From Armadillidium nasatum (Eukaryota; Arthropoda; Malacostraca; Isopoda; Armadillidiidae), in NCBI GenBank assembly GCA_009176605.1, contig SEYY01009523.1:1-28344 (forward strand): a stretch of DNA of 28,344 nt, given 5' to 3'. The translations under genes and the position numbers were made by a program. Position 1 is the stretch's first letter. Each line of letters starts with the position of its first letter. This document shows, piece by piece, positions 26,260 to 28,344 of the stretch. The notes under the pieces are model-generated. The model saw only the letters and a program-made list of their open reading frames with translations. It was not told the origin of the DNA and did not search any database.

Positions 26260-26825
26260 TCTCTCAAGAAAAATAATAAAAATAGGCCTAACAATAACAA
26301 CATTTTAGATACTTCGACCACTGGCATCTCTATAACTCGAGTAACAGTTGGTAATGAAACAAATACTAATGAAACCAATAACAGAGGCACAGGAAGGCCA
26401 ATTCAACGAACTTCAGAAAGAAGTTCCTCCAGTGGAAGTACATCCTCCAGAAGTCCGTCACCTCAAAATAGGAAAACTCTTACTGCACAAGATTTGCCAA
26501 AATTCGATAAGAGAGATATAGAGAATTGGTTGAACAAAGTAGATGCTTTTCTGCTTTATTTTGTGAATAAGCCATTGAGAGAACTCAACTTATCGGACCA
26601 TTATTGCCATTGGCCATTATATCCCAAATTCAACCACCTTTAACCGAAAATACTTACGACAAGTTGAAAAAAAATTTGCGAGCTAACTATGCTCCTTCGG
26701 CTGGGGAAAGAGTTGCAGACTTGTTTCAACAGAAATTAAAACCTAGTGAAAAACCCTCAGAATATTTGAATCGAATAAGGCTATCCCTTGGAGATTCTCC
26801 ATTTGAAAGTATGATACAAAAATAA
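26260..26825 (+). mobile_element. LTR-retrotransposon gag fossil
   Basis: Frames at 26260-26642 and 26604-26825 resemble gag of Ty3/gypsy- or BEL-type elements: a serine-rich N-terminus, DLPKFDKRDIENWLNKVDAF, and YDKLKKNLRANYAP with KPSEYLNRIRLSLGD. No zinc knuckle, protease or polymerase follows. It is broken and strongly truncated, with few breaks in the part that remains, so perhaps of middling age. Confidence 0.6.
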
Positions 26826-26835
26826 TGAAAGTCGC

Positions 26836-27680
26836 TGTGGTAGAGACCTACCATAAAAAATGTTTTATTTCAGGTGTTGGTATGCTTTGGTTTTGGTTTT
26901 TATGCTAATTTATTTAACAATGAACAAAATAAGTAAAAGATAAATACAAAATGCAGACCAAAGTTAGCCTAGGGTCAACAAATTAGGCCTTCAAATTTAA
27001 AAACACAGAAAGTCTGGAAAATTGAATAAAATCAATAAGGTGATTATATTAGTTATATATTAAGATTGCTCTCTAATTAAGAAAATAACATGAAAGAAAT
27101 ATAAGCATACAAAGAAATTAATAAACATAAGAATTAGGAAAAATATATGAAGTTAAGACCAAAATGGCGCTCAAGATTTCAGAAAAAAAAACAACAAACA
27201 GAGTCCATTACCGAGTTGCCAGAAAGAGAAGGCGAATCCCGAATTTTAGCAACTCGCTAAAATTAAAGCTTCCTGATTGGTCAAGATCAAAAAATGACAA
27301 CCTATGATAGATGCCAGAAGTCAGTCTAGAAATTCTTGGAACAGGAAAGACATTCCGCTCTTGATCTTTGTCCTGATAAGATTAACGAAATTTGTTCTTG
27401 AAAAATACAATATTGAAATTTGTACCATCGTATTGTAAGTTCAATAAGATAGATTTTAAATAAGGGATTTATACTTCCCATAAGTGAATATTTAATTTGT
27501 CTTACGTTTTTATTAAATATTATAATTTACCGAACTCTTTGGAGTATTATAATTTACCGAACTCTTTGGAGTATTATAATTAACCGAACTCTTTGGAGTA
27601 TTATAATTTACCGAACTCTTTGGAGTTTATTATTATTATTATTTTTATTGTTTTATTATTATTATTATTTTACTTTATTG

Positions 27681-27711
<31 letters not shown>

Positions 27712-27774
27712 AAATGTTATTATTATTAATATTATTATTACCACTATTATTATTATTAATGTTATTATTATTAC

Positions 27775-27822
<48 letters not shown>

Positions 27823-27915
27823 ATAGAACGAATGTAATTAATAGAATATAAAATATAGAAAGAATATAAATAATGGTAGTAGTAGCGGTGAAAATTAGTA
27901 TTTTTGGCTACCACA
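26836..27915. mobile_element. Candidate LTR next to the gag fossil
   Basis: The segment starts TGTGGTAG (26836-26843) and ends CTACCACA (27908-27915), an 8-bp inverted pair of LTR type. Inside are a CCAAT-type ATTGG near 27279 and two competing hairpins (GAGTTGC with GCAACTC; AATTTTAGC with GCTAAAATT at 27242-27264). No second copy or target duplication was found in the window, so this may be coincidence. Confidence 0.3.
27518..27625. repeat. 27-bp minisatellite, four units
   Basis: Four head-to-tail copies of TATTATAATTTACCGAACTC plus TTTGGAG; the third has TAACC for TTACC. Another 1.4 units lie at 28205-28240, with ATT-rich DNA between. Confidence 0.95.
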
Positions 27916-28200
27916 TTTATTACCATATCTTTATTATTAAGTTTTATTATATACTATTAATGTTTTTATAAATAGTTATTATTATTATTTATTATCATTA
28001 TTATATTAATATTATTATTATTTTATTTTTATTTTATCATTGTAGTAGCAATTAGCTTCAGTTATTTAGAATTATTATTATTGTTATTTTTCATAGTTTA
28101 TTATTTTTTTTTATTCTTATTTTTACTTCTAAAGAAATAAATTGGGTTAATATATTCACTTTAATGTATAATTTTTTATAAACTTTTTTTTTTATTTTTT
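27626..28200. repeat. (ATT)n-rich low-complexity region
   Basis: Long ATT/TTA runs (notably 27676-27820 and 27978-28030) mixed with T-rich sequence. Long frames of Ile here are an effect of the repeat. Confidence 0.9.
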
Positions 28201-28204
28201 ATAA

Positions 28205-28240
28205 CTCTTTGGAGTATTATAATTTACCGAACTCTTTGGA
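28205..28240. repeat. Distal copies of the 27-bp minisatellite unit
   Basis: A partial unit (CTCTTTGGAG) and a nearly whole one, about 580 bp beyond the main array. Confidence 0.9.
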
Positions 28241-28344
28241 ATAATTTTGACAAATCCAGTTAAATAAGCTATCTATAAGAATATTGATTGATGCTAAGAA
28301 ACATAATTGAAACAAATTAGCCTTATTTACACTCCGTTTTGAAT

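Noticed and set aside
27186-27210. ATGGCGCTCAAG as the start of a plus-strand gene
   Set aside because: The frame closes quickly, no following exon is recognisable, and the region is better explained as repeat-derived.
27593-27826. Ile-rich frame of 77 residues
   Set aside because: It is the (ATT)n array read in one frame.

Overview
This is an AT-rich animal nuclear window, most likely from an arthropod and perhaps a decapod crustacean. That placement rests on the repeat style (eight (TA)n arrays of about 95-215 bp, a dense mix of LINEs, SINE-like elements and DNA transposons) and on a small-exon host gene broken up by transposon-filled introns. The species cannot be named from the sequence.

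One host gene is clear: TMEM208, an ER multi-pass membrane protein, on the minus strand. I assembled it from five exons: 20324-20326 (start codon only, inferred), 19675-19830, 19441-19577, 12912-12996 and 6666-6806. Splice phases join cleanly and give 173 residues. The 97-bp intron 2 is free of repeats. Introns 3 (6.4 kb) and 4 (6.1 kb) hold most of the mobile DNA. In introns 1 and 3 a long (TA)n array ends 13 or 6 bases before the 3' splice site.

Layout. 1-555: GC-rich tandem repeat whose units fold as hairpins. 557-1042: (TA)n and two head-to-head copies of a tRNA-like SINE. 1311-6085: jockey-like LINE, minus strand (copy A), split at a TTAA site by a 1.58-kb DNA transposon (3579-5162). 6640-20326: TMEM208. 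Intron 4 holds an unrecognised coding-like segment (6965-7925), a decayed copia-like fossil (8949-11150), a possible DNA element (about 11322-11890) and a retrocopy-like insert inside a (TA)n array. Intron 3 holds a nested stack: a CR1-like LINE split by a second jockey-like LINE (copy B) and by a SINE, with copy B itself split by a hAT-like foldback element. Upstream of TMEM208 lies copy C (about 21885-24720, plus strand), of the same family as copy A; it supplies the empty site for the TTAA element. 24930-28344 holds a CGATA-rich palindrome, degenerate tandem repeats, a broken gag fossil, a possible LTR, a 27-bp minisatellite and ATT-rich DNA.

The most useful observations are dated insertions with target duplications, a LINE 3' hairpin kept by a compensatory change, a SINE that appears to share its tail with a neighbouring LINE, and microsatellites sitting in the branch-point and polypyrimidine zones of a conserved gene. 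I saw no CRISPR array, operon, rRNA or intact transposon gene, and no evidence for a wholly new system.
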